Shown here piece after piece: positions 35,241-43,815 of a DNA stretch of 46,977 bases. The position numbers were made by a program, and so were the translations under genes. Location of the stretch: contig CAJUPU010000023.1 of the NCBI GenBank assembly GCA_910588495.1, forward strand, positions 1-46,977, written 5' to 3'. This stretch comes from an uncultured Oscillospiraceae bacterium (lineage in GTDB: Bacteria; Bacillota; Clostridia; Oscillospirales; Oscillospiraceae). The stretch's first letter is position 1. Every line of letters starts with the position of its first letter. Under the pieces are notes generated by a model. It ran no database searches, had not been told where the DNA came from, and worked only from the letters and a program-made list of their open reading frames with translations.

Positions 35241-35618
35241 ATGGCCGTCAAGCTCTTTGATTCGGAGCTGAAAGTCATGGATGTGCTGTGGAAAGAAGGA
35301 GATATGCCGGCAAAACAGATCTCAGACGTGCTCAAAGAGACCACCGGCTGGAACATGAACACCACCTACACCGTCATCAAAAAGTGCATCGCCAAGGGGG
35401 CCATCCAGCGCAGGGAGCCGAATTTCCTGTGCCACGCCCTGATCGCCCGGGATGTGGTGCAGGCGGCGGAGACGGAGGAGCTGCTTCACAAGCTGTTCGA
35501 CAGCTCCCCCGACCTGCTGTTTGCGTCCCTGCTGGGCCGTCAAAGGCTGTCAAGATCCCAGATCGACAACCTGCGGCGCATGGTCTCGGAGCTGCAAGCC
35601 CAGGAGGAGATGGAATGA
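35241..35618 (+). CDS. BlaI/MecI-family repressor
   Basis: A 125-aa dimeric winged-helix repressor. The DNA-binding part (residues 1-75) includes LFDSELKVMDVLWKEGDMPA and NTTYTVIKKCIAKGAI with the typical TTYTVI recognition-helix motif; the C-terminal helices dimerise. BlaI proteins are cleaved near the hinge when the partner M56 peptidase is activated. The ATG at 35241 follows AAAGGAAG. It overlaps the M56 gene by four bases and should repress its own operon through the two palindromes upstream. Confidence 0.93.
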   Translation: MAVKLFDSELKVMDVLWKEGDMPAKQISDVLKETTGWNMNTTYTVIKKCIAKGAIQRREPNFLCHALIARDVVQAAETEELLHKLFDSSPDLLFASLLGRQRLSRSQIDNLRRMVSELQAQEEME

Positions 35619-37330
35619 ACCTGGTGCAAATGACGCTGTCCGGCGGGGCGTTCATCCTGTTCATCGTGGTGGTCCGGGCCCTGGCCCTCCACCGCCTGCC
35701 CAAGGGGGCGTTCCTGGCCCTGTGGGAGATGGCGGCGCTGCGGCTGCTCCTGCCCCTCACCATCCCCCTGCCCTTCACCATTCCCCTGCCCTTCCACCTG
35801 TTCGCCCCCCCGGGGCGTCTGAGCATGGCGGGGGGATATCTGGCGGCGGGCGGGGCCGCCCCATCGGGGACACCGGCCGCGGGGATCGCCTCCGGCACAC
35901 CGGCCGCCGGCACGGCCCCCGATCCGGTCCTGCCCCTGGTCTGGCTGGCGGCCGCGGCCCTGATGGCGGCGTATTTTACGGTGTCCTACGGGCGGGCCCG
36001 GCGGCGGTTTCGCGCCTCCGCCCCGGACGATTCCCCCGCCGTCCGCCGGTGGCTGGCGGCGCAAAAGCTGCGCAGGCCGCTGGAGGTGCGGCAATCGTCC
36101 CTGGTGTCCTCACCGCTGACCTACGGCGTTCTGCGCCCGGTGATCCTGCTCCCCAGATCCATGGAACGGGAGGACGACGACACCCTGACCTATATCCTCA
36201 CCCACGAGCTGGTGCACGTTCAGCGCTTTGACGCCGTGGCAAAGCTGGTGTTTGCCGCCGCGCTGTGCGTCCACTGGTTCAATCCCCTGGTCTGGGCGCT
36301 GTACGTCCTGGCCAACCGGGATCTGGAGCTGTCCTGCGACCAGCGGGTGATGGACCTTCTGGGCGGCAGAAAAAAAGCCGCCTATGCCCTGACCCTCATC
36401 AACATGGAGGAGGCCCGGAGCGGGTACTTCTCCCCCTACAGCCATTTCAGTAAATTGGCGATCGAAGAAAGGATCGAAGCTATCATGAAGTATAAAAAAG
36501 CATCCGTTTTGGCGCTGTGCCTGGCCGCCGCCCTGGTGGTGGGCGCCACCACTGCCTTTGCCTCCTCCGCCGGCCCTGTTTCCAATGAACAGCGGGACCG
36601 GAAGCTGAACGCGGAGATCACTGTCAGCGAGGGCTCGCTGATGTCCTACGTGGACCCGAAGGACGGAAAGACCTACTACAGCTTTGACGACGGGAAAACC
36701 TTCGAGGCCATGACGGACGAGGAGTTCGAGCGGCGGTTCCCCACCCCCAACGTGGAGTGGTGGACTTACGAGGAGTACGCCGCGTGGCTGGAGCAGGAAA
36801 AGAAAAACCTCCAGTCCATGCTGGGCGAGACGGGCTCCACCGGCGGCCGGGGCGAGTTCGTCTGGACCCAGGAGATCATCGACGAGACCATCGCCATGTA
36901 CGAGGGCATCCTCCAGGAGATCAAGGAGGGCAAGATGTACTCGAAGTCCGTTGACGGGGACGAGAGCCTGATGATGAGCTATGACCCGGCCGATATAGAA
37001 AAAAACACGGATACCAACACGGGCGACTTCTTTATCAGGAACGTGGACGGCACGATGGCGCCGATCGACCCCAGCCAGGTCAAAACATCCATCGTTGTCT
37101 TTGACGGCTCCACCCCGCTGCCGGAGGGCTTCGTCGTCATGGACAAGACCGGCGTGCCGCAGGACGACTGGGACGTGGTGCGCGCCCCCGAGCGCACCGA
37201 GGAGGAGTGGCAACAGATCATGGCCGACATCGAGAGCGGCAAGATCCCGCCCTTTGAGATCCCGGACGATCCCAATGTGACGGTCAGCTTTTTGAACTAC
37301 TCTGACGGGAACTGCACGGGAAAGAACTGA
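35615..37330 (+). CDS. BlaR1/MecR1-like M56 membrane peptidase with novel ectodomain
   Basis: A 571-aa membrane metallopeptidase. Membrane segments lie near residues 8-26, 36-58, 108-128, 208-230 and 291-313. The zinc motif HELVH is at residues 197-201 (THELVHVQRFD), and the downstream ligand region reads NRDLELSCDQRV. The extracellular C-terminal part (about 314-571) is not the penicillin-binding domain of BlaR1: no SxxK or KTG box is visible. It is acidic and contains YVDPKDGKTYYSFDDGKTFE and similar beta-hairpin-like pieces. It should sense an envelope signal and cause cleavage of the BlaI-like repressor. No beta-lactamase gene is nearby. Confidence 0.87.
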   Translation: MNLVQMTLSGGAFILFIVVVRALALHRLPKGAFLALWEMAALRLLLPLTIPLPFTIPLPFHLFAPPGRLSMAGGYLAAGGAAPSGTPAAGIASGTPAAGTAPDPVLPLVWLAAAALMAAYFTVSYGRARRRFRASAPDDSPAVRRWLAAQKLRRPLEVRQSSLVSSPLTYGVLRPVILLPRSMEREDDDTLTYILTHELVHVQRFDAVAKLVFAAALCVHWFNPLVWALYVLANRDLELSCDQRVMDLLGGRKKAAYALTLINMEEARSGYFSPYSHFSKLAIEERIEAIMKYKKASVLALCLAAALVVGATTAFASSAGPVSNEQRDRKLNAEITVSEGSLMSYVDPKDGKTYYSFDDGKTFEAMTDEEFERRFPTPNVEWWTYEEYAAWLEQEKKNLQSMLGETGSTGGRGEFVWTQEIIDETIAMYEGILQEIKEGKMYSKSVDGDESLMMSYDPADIEKNTDTNTGDFFIRNVDGTMAPIDPSQVKTSIVVFDGSTPLPEGFVVMDKTGVPQDDWDVVRAPERTEEEWQQIMADIESGKIPPFEIPDDPNVTVSFLNYSDGNCTGKN

Positions 37331-37340
37331 TCGACAGCAA

Positions 37341-37379
37341 AGCAGGGGGCTTGGAACGCGCTGTTCCAAGCCCCCTGCT
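37341..37379 (+). terminator. 17-bp perfect hairpin after the M56 gene
   Basis: AGCAGGGGGCTTGGAAC (37341-37357), loop GCGCT, complement at 37363-37379. No T run follows on either side, but the stem is strong enough to mark the transcript end. Confidence 0.65.
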
Positions 37380-37442
37380 CCACATCGCCCAAATCTTTGA
37401 CGGAAAACCGCCCCATCCGGCGCGAAAGCCCGGCGGCGGGCA

Positions 37443-37472
37443 TTGACATTTCGGGCTGGGCAACGGTAAAAT
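37443..37472 (+). promoter_or_regulatory. Promoter of the BceRS-type operon
   Basis: TTGACA (37443-37448), 18-base spacer, TAAAAT (37467-37472). Transcription would start about at 37479, giving a leader of about 210 bases. Confidence 0.6.
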
Positions 37473-37484
37473 ATAGTTGACGCA

Positions 37485-37652
37485 GTTGCAAAGAAGTAAA
37501 GACTTCTTTGCAACTTGTGCGGCGATGATTCGCCGCACAGGCCGCATAGCGGCCTCGCGTCAGACTTCATAGTCAGCGCACGGGCTTTGCCCCACAGCGG
37601 CCCTGCCGCTGTGGAAAATCGGTATTTACCGATTTTCAAGTGCGCTGACTAT
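37485..37652 (+). ncRNA. Structured leader or repeat: three hairpins plus a cloverleaf
   Basis: Six perfect helices lie in a row. Three simple hairpins: 37485-37497/37502-37514 (13 bp), 37516-37525/37530-37539 (10 bp) and 37540-37545/37549-37554 (6 bp). Then an outer 12-bp helix, ATAGTCAGCGCA (37569-37580) with TGCGCTGACTAT (37641-37652), encloses three more: GGGC/GCCC (37582-37592), CACAGCGGC/GCCGCTGTG (37593-37613) and AAAATCGGTA/TACCGATTTT (37615-37636). It lies between the predicted promoter and the response regulator. It could be a regulatory leader RNA or a palindromic mobile repeat. No known riboswitch class is recognised. Confidence 0.6.
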
Positions 37653-37687
37653 ATCATGCAGCAGATCCGAGGAACAGGGGGCCGACC

Positions 37688-38371
37688 ATGCAAACGATCA
37701 TGCTGATGGAAGACGACGCGGCGCTGGGGCAGGGCATCTGTCTCGCATTGAAGGACAGCTCCGTCCAGGTCCGCCTGTGCCAGACGCTGGCCCAGGGGCG
37801 CGCCGCGCTGGAGCACGGTCCCTTCGACCTGCTGATCCTGGACGTCAACCTGCCCGACGGCAGCGGGCTGGACCTGCTGCGGGAGGTCCGCCGGACCAGC
37901 GCCGTGCCCATCATCCTGCTGACCGCCAACGACCTGGAGATGGACATCGTCTCCGGCCTGGAGTCCGGGGCGGACGACTATATCACCAAGCCCTTCTCGC
38001 TGGCGGTACTGCGGGCCAGGGTCAACGCCCAGCTGCGCCGGGGCGCCCCGGCCCAGGGGACGGCGGTGGAGCTGGACGGCTTCTCCTTCGACTTTGCGTG
38101 GATGGAATTCCGCAAAAACGGCCAGCTCATCGAGTTGAGCAAGACGGAACAGCGGCTGCTGCGGATACTGGTGGAAAACCGGGGCCGGGTCCTGCCCCGG
38201 GAGACCCTGCTGGAGCGGGTGTGGCCCGACGGAGCCCAGTACGTGGAGGAGAACGCCCTGTCGGTCACCGTCAAGCGCCTGCGGAACAAGCTGGAGGACG
38301 CCCCCTCCAGGCCCCGCTTCCTGAAAACGGTCTACGGCATCGGCTATACCTGGGCGGTGGATCGGTCATGA
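37688..38371 (+). CDS. OmpR-type response regulator (BceR-like)
   Basis: A 227-aa regulator with a receiver (E8/D9/D10, phospho-acceptor D52 in LLILDVNLPDG, DDYITKPFS with the conserved Lys) and a C-terminal winged helix (about 130-225) with SKTEQRLLRILVENRG and VKRLRNKLED. The ATG overlaps none of the leader and follows a CAGGGGG site. It overlaps the kinase by four bases. Together with the ABC transporter two genes on, the set matches BceRS-AB/VraFG-type modules that respond to peptide antibiotics. Confidence 0.92.
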   Translation: MQTIMLMEDDAALGQGICLALKDSSVQVRLCQTLAQGRAALEHGPFDLLILDVNLPDGSGLDLLREVRRTSAVPIILLTANDLEMDIVSGLESGADDYITKPFSLAVLRARVNAQLRRGAPAQGTAVELDGFSFDFAWMEFRKNGQLIELSKTEQRLLRILVENRGRVLPRETLLERVWPDGAQYVEENALSVTVKRLRNKLEDAPSRPRFLKTVYGIGYTWAVDRS

Positions 38372-39270
38372 GCTGGGGCACTGCCGCCGCCGCCATTTTC
38401 GCGGCGGCCGCGCTGGCGGCGGCGGTCTGGAACCGCCTTCACGCCAAGCGGGTCATGAAAGACCTGGAGCGTATGCTGGACGCGGCCATGGCGGGGACCT
38501 TTCTGGAGCAGGACTTCGACGAAAGCCTGCTCTCCGCCGTGGAGTCCCGGTTCGCCCACTATCTGGCGGCCAACGCCGTCTCCGCCCAAAAGCTCCAGGA
38601 GGAAAAGGACAAGATCAAGACCCTGATCGCCGACATCTCCCACCAGACTAAGACCCCGGTGGCCAACATCCTGCTGTATGCCCAGCTTTTGTCGGAGCAG
38701 GAGCTCTCCCCCCAGGGCCGAAACTGTGCCGCGGCCCTGGAGGGGCAGGTGGAGAAGCTGCGCGCGCTGATCGAAGCGCTGGTCAAGACCTCCCGGCTGG
38801 AGGCGGGCGTCCTGGCCCTGCATCCCAGGGCGGGGCCGCTGGGCCCGGTGCTGGAGGAGGCCGCAGCGCAGCTCGCCCCCAAAGCGGCGGAGCGCCGCAT
38901 CCGCCTTGTCCTCTCCCCCACGGACATCTCGGCGGTGTTCGACCCCAAATGGACCGGGGAGGCCCTGTGCAATCTGCTGGACAACGCGGTGAAATACACC
39001 CCCGCCGGGGGGAGGGTCGCCGTGGAGGCCGTGTCCTATCAGCTGTTCTGCCGGATCGACGTCACGGACACCGGTCCCGGCATCCCGGAGGAGGAGCTGA
39101 GCAAGGTGTTCCAGCGCTTCTACCGCTCCCCCGCCGCCTACGAGGCGGAGGGCGTGGGCATCGGCCTGTATCTGGCCCGCCAGATCGCCCAGGGCCAGGG
39201 CGGCTATATCAAAGCGTCCTCCCGGCCGGGGCAGGGGTCCCGCTTCTCCCTCTACCTGCCCCGGGGCTGA
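38368..39270 (+). CDS. Sensor histidine kinase (BceS-like, short)
   Basis: A 300-aa kinase. A single N-terminal hydrophobic segment (TAAAAIFAAAALAAAVW) is followed directly by a dimerisation domain with phospho-His in ISHQTKTPVANILLYAQLL, then HATPase_c with NLLDNAVKYTPAGG (N-box), DTGPGIPEEELSKVFQRFYR and GVGIGLYLARQIA. There is no sizeable extracellular sensor, as in intramembrane-sensing kinases that read the state of their partner ABC transporter. Confidence 0.9.
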   Translation: MSWGTAAAAIFAAAALAAAVWNRLHAKRVMKDLERMLDAAMAGTFLEQDFDESLLSAVESRFAHYLAANAVSAQKLQEEKDKIKTLIADISHQTKTPVANILLYAQLLSEQELSPQGRNCAAALEGQVEKLRALIEALVKTSRLEAGVLALHPRAGPLGPVLEEAAAQLAPKAAERRIRLVLSPTDISAVFDPKWTGEALCNLLDNAVKYTPAGGRVAVEAVSYQLFCRIDVTDTGPGIPEEELSKVFQRFYRSPAAYEAEGVGIGLYLARQIAQGQGGYIKASSRPGQGSRFSLYLPRG

Positions 39271-39338
39271 AGGCGGCGCTGCCTGAACTCTTTCCAAAGT
39301 GAAAGATTTCAGAAAGGATGTGGAAAGATTTCTGTGTT

Positions 39339-39382
39339 AAAGTCTGTATCGTCGAAAGACGGTACAGACTTTTAGATTTTAC
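39339..39382 (+). terminator. Hairpin with GAAA loop between kinase and ABC ATPase
   Basis: AAAGTCTGTATCGTC (39339-39353), GAAA loop, GACGGTACAGACTTT (39358-39372), 15 pairs with one G-T, then TAGATTTT. It can act as a terminator of the two-component genes or as an attenuator of the ABC genes 18 bases downstream. Confidence 0.65.
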
Positions 39383-39400
39383 CCTATGGAGGTGCTTTTT

Positions 39401-40072
39401 ATGGCTATTTTGGAGACTTGCGACCTGCGGAAGATATACGGCTCCGGCGACACGGAGGTCCGGGCCCTGGACGGCGTGGACCTGTCGGTGGAGCAGGGCG
39501 AGTTCGCCGCCGTCGTGGGCACGTCGGGCTCGGGGAAGTCCACCCTGCTGCATATGCTGGGCGGGCTGGACCGGCCCACATCCGGCACCGTCACCGTGGA
39601 TGGGCGGGAGCTGTCCACCCTCAAGGACGAGGCCCTCACCATCTTCCGCCGGCGGAAGATCGGCTTCGTGTTCCAAAACTACAACCTGGTGCCGGTGCTG
39701 AACGTGTATGAAAACATCGTCCTGCCCATCCAGCTGGACGGCGGACAGCCGGACCAGGCCTACATGGACCAAATCGTCGAGACCCTGGGCCTGGGCTCCA
39801 AGCTGCAAAACCTGCCCAACAACCTGTCCGGCGGCCAGCAGCAGCGGGTGGCCATCGCCCGGGCGCTGGCGGCCAAGCCCGCCATCATCCTGGCGGACGA
39901 GCCCACCGGCAATCTGGACAGCAAGACCAGCCAGGATGTGATGAGCCTGCTGAAGGTCACCAGCCAGCGCTTTTCCCAGACCATCGTCATGATCACCCAC
40001 AGCGAAGAGATCGCCCAGATGGCCGACCGCATCATCCGCATCGAGGACGGCCGCATCGTGACCTGGGGGTGA
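39401..40072 (+). CDS. ABC transporter ATPase (LolD/MacB/BceA type)
   Basis: A 223-aa ATPase with Walker A GTSGSGKST (about residues 40-48), Q-loop VFQNYNLVPVL, signature LSGGQQQRVAIARAL, Walker B IILADEPTGNLDS and the H-loop MITHSEE. The ATG at 39401 is nine bases after GGAGG; the ATG at 39386 has no site of its own. It pairs with the large FtsX-type permease that overlaps its end by four bases. Confidence 0.95.
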   Translation: MAILETCDLRKIYGSGDTEVRALDGVDLSVEQGEFAAVVGTSGSGKSTLLHMLGGLDRPTSGTVTVDGRELSTLKDEALTIFRRRKIGFVFQNYNLVPVLNVYENIVLPIQLDGGQPDQAYMDQIVETLGLGSKLQNLPNNLSGGQQQRVAIARALAAKPAIILADEPTGNLDSKTSQDVMSLLKVTSQRFSQTIVMITHSEEIAQMADRIIRIEDGRIVTWG

Positions 40073-42768
40073 GCGCTGTGATAAACGTATCCAACAGAAG
40101 CTGCATCCGGCGGCTGGGATCGCGCTCCATGCGGGCGGCGCGCGCCCGGAACATCATCGCGGTGCTGGCCATCGCCCTGACCACGGTGCTGTTCACCTCG
40201 CTGTTCACCATCGCCGCGTCCATCAACCACTCCTATCAGCAGGAGAACTTCCGCCGGGCCGGAGGCGACGCCCACGGCACCCTCAAAAATGTCTCTTGGG
40301 AGCAGATCGAGGAGCTGCGGGACGACCCGCTCATTGTGGAGAGCTGGGCCCGGATGTTCGTGGGAATGCCCAGCGACCCGCCCTTCAACAAGTCCCACGT
40401 GGAGGTCAGCTATTTGGAGCCCCAGGGCGCGCCCCACCATTTCTGCGCCCCTGTGGAGGGCGCTCTGCCCCAGGAGGGCACCAGCCAGGCCGCCACAGAC
40501 ACCCGCGTCCTGGCCCTGCTGGGGGTGGAGCCGGAGATCGGCGCGGAGTTCACGATCTCCTTTTATATCGACATGAACACCGTTGCGCCCCAGCTGGTCA
40601 CCCGCACCTACACCCTGTCCGGCTGGTGGGAATACGACAGCGCCATGTTGGCCAGCCACCTGCTGGTTCCCCGGTCCGAGGCGGAGGAGCTTGCCTCCCT
40701 GTCCTCCGGCGGCGCGGACACCCTGACGGGCCAGCGGACCATGCACATGATGTTCCGCAGCGCGCTGAACATCGAGGAAAACATTCAGGCCGTGCTGCGC
40801 AACCATGGCTACGGGGGGGCGGACGGCGGCAGTGTCCAGGACATCAGCGTCGGCGTGAACTGGGGCTACACCGGCTCCCGGTTCGACGGCGGCCTCAGCC
40901 TGGAGGAGATGTCCGCCATCGCCGCGCTGCTGGCCCTCATCGTGTTCACAGGGTATCTCATCATCTACAACGTGTTCCAGATCTCCGTCACCAATGATAT
41001 CCGGTTTTACGGCCTGCTCAAGACCATCGGCACCACGGGGCGGCAGCTCAAGCGCATCATCCGCCGGCAGGCGCTGCTGCTCAGCTTGGCCGGCATCCCC
41101 CTGGGGCTGCTGCTGGGCTTCGTCATCGGGAACAAGCTCACGCCGGTCATCATGGCCCAGCTCTCCTACACCCACGCGTTTGTGTCCTTCGACCCGCTTA
41201 TTTTTATTGGCGCGGCGGCGTTCTCCCTGCTGACGGTGTTCCTCTCCTGTGCCCGGCCCGGGCGGATGGCGGCGCGGGTGTCCCCGGTGGAGGCCCTGCG
41301 CTATACCGAGGGTGGGAACGCCGGAAAAAGGTCCGTGAAAAAGGGCACCGGCGGCGCGTCCCTTCCCCGGATGGCCTGGGCCAACCTGGGCCGCAGCCGC
41401 GGCAAGACGGCGGTCACGGTGACGTCCCTGACCCTGGCGGTGGTGCTGGCCTGCCTGACCTACACCTTCGCCACCGGATTCGACATGGACAAATATCTGG
41501 AGGGGTCCGTCGCCACCGACTTCGTGCTGGGCCACGCGGATTATTTTCAGTCCGGCTTTGGAAACGGGGATCCTTCCCAGGCGGTGCCCGAGGAGATCAT
41601 CGCCCAGGCCGCCGCCCAGGGCGGTATCACCGGCGGAGGCCGGGTCTATGGCCAGGAGCGCTCTATCCAGGCCCTTCTGCCGGAAGAGTACTTCCGCCAG
41701 GACTACAGCAAGCTCTATTCCGAAGAGATGCTGGACAGCCTCGTCGCCTCCCAGGAGCGGGCGGACGGGGGCACCGTTGTGGGCCTTGCCCAGCTCTATG
41801 GCCTGGAGGACTTCATTCTCGGCGAAATCAATGTGCTGGAGGGGGATATCACGCCTTTGTCCGACCCCAGCCAGAACGCCATTGCCGCCGTCTATTCCAC
41901 CGATGAGCATGGGGCGATCCGTGAGAGCGACAACTGCTTCAATGTTGGGGATACCGTGACCCTGCGCTATGTGGAGGAGTGGGTGAATGTGGATACGGAC
42001 ACCGGGGAGGAGATCTCCCCAGAGGAAGCGGACGCCCGCTGGGCGCGGGGCGAAACGAACTATGCTCCCCGGGCCAAGGTCTATGAGGAAAAGGAGTACA
42101 CTGTCTGTGCCCGGATCAAGATCCCCAGCGCCCTCACCTACCGCTATTCCACCCTTGGAGCCAGCCAGCTGGCGATGGGAGCGGAGCTGTTCCGGCAGGA
42201 TACCGGCACAAGCTCCGTCATGATCTACGCGTTCAACACCGCGGAGGGATCCAACGCCGCTATGGAGGACTTTCTGGCACAGTATACGGAAAGCGTCCAG
42301 CCGGAGTACGATTACGAGAGCAAAGCCACCTATGCGGCGGAGTTCCATGGCTTCCAGACCATGTTCCTCATTCTGGGAAATACCCTGAGCTTCATCATTG
42401 GGCTGGTGGGCGTGCTGAACTTCATCAATGCTATTTTGACCGGCATTCTGGCCCGGAAGCGGGAGCTGGCCACGCTGCAATCCATCGGCATGACGGGAAC
42501 GCAGCTAAAGACCATGCTGGTCTGCGAGGGCCTGTACTATACCCTGCTGGCGCTGGGCCTGGCCCTGGTGCTGACCCTGGCGGGGGGAGCGCTGGTCGGG
42601 GACACCGTCACCGGGATATTCTGGTTCTTCACATACCGGTTCACTGCGGCGCCCATCCTGCTGCTGGCTCCGGTGTTCGCCCTGCTGGGCGCGGCGGTGC
42701 CGTTGGCCGTGTACCGCTCTGTGGCCCGCTTTACCATTGTGGAGCGGCTGCGGGAGGCGGAGCGGTAA
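40069..42768 (+). CDS. FtsX-type ABC permease (peptide-resistance exporter)
   Basis: An 899-aa permease with ten predicted membrane segments in two FtsX-like halves: TM1 (NIIAVLAIALTTVLFTSLF), a large extracellular domain of about 230 residues, a cluster of three segments (AIAALLALIVFTGYLIIY onward), a second half beginning AWANLGRSRGKTAVTVT, another extracellular domain of about 280 residues and the final three segments. The first halves carry an RFYGLLKTIGTTGRQLKRI loop and the last a LATLQSIGMTGTQLK loop, both MacB/FtsX hallmarks. The start is GTG at 40069, or possibly GTG at 40078. It likely exports or shields against antimicrobial peptides and signals to the kinase. Confidence 0.9.
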   Translation: MSAVINVSNRSCIRRLGSRSMRAARARNIIAVLAIALTTVLFTSLFTIAASINHSYQQENFRRAGGDAHGTLKNVSWEQIEELRDDPLIVESWARMFVGMPSDPPFNKSHVEVSYLEPQGAPHHFCAPVEGALPQEGTSQAATDTRVLALLGVEPEIGAEFTISFYIDMNTVAPQLVTRTYTLSGWWEYDSAMLASHLLVPRSEAEELASLSSGGADTLTGQRTMHMMFRSALNIEENIQAVLRNHGYGGADGGSVQDISVGVNWGYTGSRFDGGLSLEEMSAIAALLALIVFTGYLIIYNVFQISVTNDIRFYGLLKTIGTTGRQLKRIIRRQALLLSLAGIPLGLLLGFVIGNKLTPVIMAQLSYTHAFVSFDPLIFIGAAAFSLLTVFLSCARPGRMAARVSPVEALRYTEGGNAGKRSVKKGTGGASLPRMAWANLGRSRGKTAVTVTSLTLAVVLACLTYTFATGFDMDKYLEGSVATDFVLGHADYFQSGFGNGDPSQAVPEEIIAQAAAQGGITGGGRVYGQERSIQALLPEEYFRQDYSKLYSEEMLDSLVASQERADGGTVVGLAQLYGLEDFILGEINVLEGDITPLSDPSQNAIAAVYSTDEHGAIRESDNCFNVGDTVTLRYVEEWVNVDTDTGEEISPEEADARWARGETNYAPRAKVYEEKEYTVCARIKIPSALTYRYSTLGASQLAMGAELFRQDTGTSSVMIYAFNTAEGSNAAMEDFLAQYTESVQPEYDYESKATYAAEFHGFQTMFLILGNTLSFIIGLVGVLNFINAILTGILARKRELATLQSIGMTGTQLKTMLVCEGLYYTLLALGLALVLTLAGGALVGDTVTGIFWFFTYRFTAAPILLLAPVFALLGAAVPLAVYRSVARFTIVERLREAER

Positions 42769-42851
42769 ACCGCATCCCTCGCGGGGGATCGACGGGGCCC
42801 GCCAAGTGTGATATGATAAGGATACACTTTGTAAAACAAGGAGGTATCTGA

Positions 42852-43379
42852 ATGAGCAGTGTGCTGGAGCAGATCAAAAAGAGGCGGAGCGTCAAAAAGT
42901 ATGAGCCGGATATGGTCCCGCAGGAAGTTTTGGATCAGATCATCGAGGCCGGGCTTTACGCAGCCAACGGCAGGGGCCGGCAGTGCGCCATCATCATCCA
43001 GGTGACCGACCGGAAGATCCGGGACGAGCTCATGGAGCGAAACCGGGAGATCGGCGGCTGGGAGAAGGGCTTCGACCCCTTTTACGGGGCCCCCGTCGTC
43101 CTGGTGGTGCTGGCCCGGAAAGACTGGCCCACCCACGTGTACGACGGCAGTTTGGTCATGGGCAACCTGATGCTGGCCGCCCACGAGCTGGGGGTGGGGA
43201 GCTGCTGGATCCATCGGGCCAAGGAGGAGTTCGACACCCAGTGGGGCAGAGATCTGCTGAATTCTTTGGGCATCGAAGGGGAGTATGAAGGCATCGGGCA
43301 CTGTGCCCTGGGCTATGCGGCCGGACCCACGCCGGAGGCCGCGGCGCGGAAAGAGGGCCGGGTGTTCTATCTCAAGTGA
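42852..43379 (+). CDS. Nitroreductase family flavoprotein
   Basis: A 175-aa FMN-dependent oxidoreductase. The N-terminal FMN phosphate motif is KKRRSVKKYEPDMV, then IIEAGLYAANGRGRQ, GSLVMGNLMLAAHELGVGSC with the LGIGSCW-like motif (SCWIHRA), and a C-terminal lysine. Length is typical. The ATG follows AAGGAGG. An inverted repeat AAGTGT (42804-42809) with ACACTT (42824-42829) surrounds a possible -10 (TATGAT) upstream and may be an operator. Substrate unknown. Confidence 0.92.
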   Translation: MSSVLEQIKKRRSVKKYEPDMVPQEVLDQIIEAGLYAANGRGRQCAIIIQVTDRKIRDELMERNREIGGWEKGFDPFYGAPVVLVVLARKDWPTHVYDGSLVMGNLMLAAHELGVGSCWIHRAKEEFDTQWGRDLLNSLGIEGEYEGIGHCALGYAAGPTPEAAARKEGRVFYLK

Positions 43380-43384
43380 CCGGC

Positions 43385-43706
43385 CGGGGAAGGACAGCGG
43401 GGCCGTCTGCCCCAACGCGGCCCGGGAGATATCGGGCAAGCCCGCCACCGTCCGGGAGGCCATTGGTCGCGTGAAGGGGGATCAGTCGTTTTTCGGCCGT
43501 TCCCGCGAGGGAATGATCATCTCCGGCGGAGAGGCCCTGGCCCACCCAGCGTTCAGCGAGAACCTCTTCGCCGCCCATGCCGAGGGCATCCACACCACCA
43601 TCGAGAGCGCCTGCTTCGCCCCCCCCGGGAGGTGGCGGAGCGGGCGTTCTGCCACGTGGACCCGGCCCTGCTGGACATGAAGCACATGGACAGCAGCATG
43701 ACAGTA
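43385..43706 (+). pseudogene. Glycyl-radical-enzyme activase remnant
   Basis: Contains VCPNAAREISGKPATVREAI, FFGRSREGMIISGGEALAHP and EGIHTTIESACFAP, which match pyruvate-formate-lyase-activating enzyme relatives just after the ferredoxin-like insert. A frameshift in the C run near 43620 then leads to EVAERAFCHVDPALLDMKHM in another frame, the usual continuation. The radical-SAM CxxxCxxC start and the C-terminal third are missing. It is a dead fragment with both ends lost. From 43707 to 43815 I see nothing else. Confidence 0.8.
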
Positions 43707-43815
43707 TACCAAGGCAGTATTTATGTGCCGCAGTCCAGGCCTCCGTGGCGATCATGGCTCCCGAACGAGCCAGACAATTGGGGTCTGCGATCTTTTTGCA
43801 CAGGGCCTTTACCGT

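Noticed and set aside
39760..42480. 906-codon minus-strand open frame over the FtsX-type permease
   Set aside because: Shadow frame; the plus strand has clear ABC ATPase and permease motifs.
42804..42829. AAGTGT/ACACTT inverted repeat as a firm operator for the nitroreductase
   Set aside because: Only six bases per arm with a 14-base gap; possible but not distinguishable from chance, so it is mentioned only under the gene.
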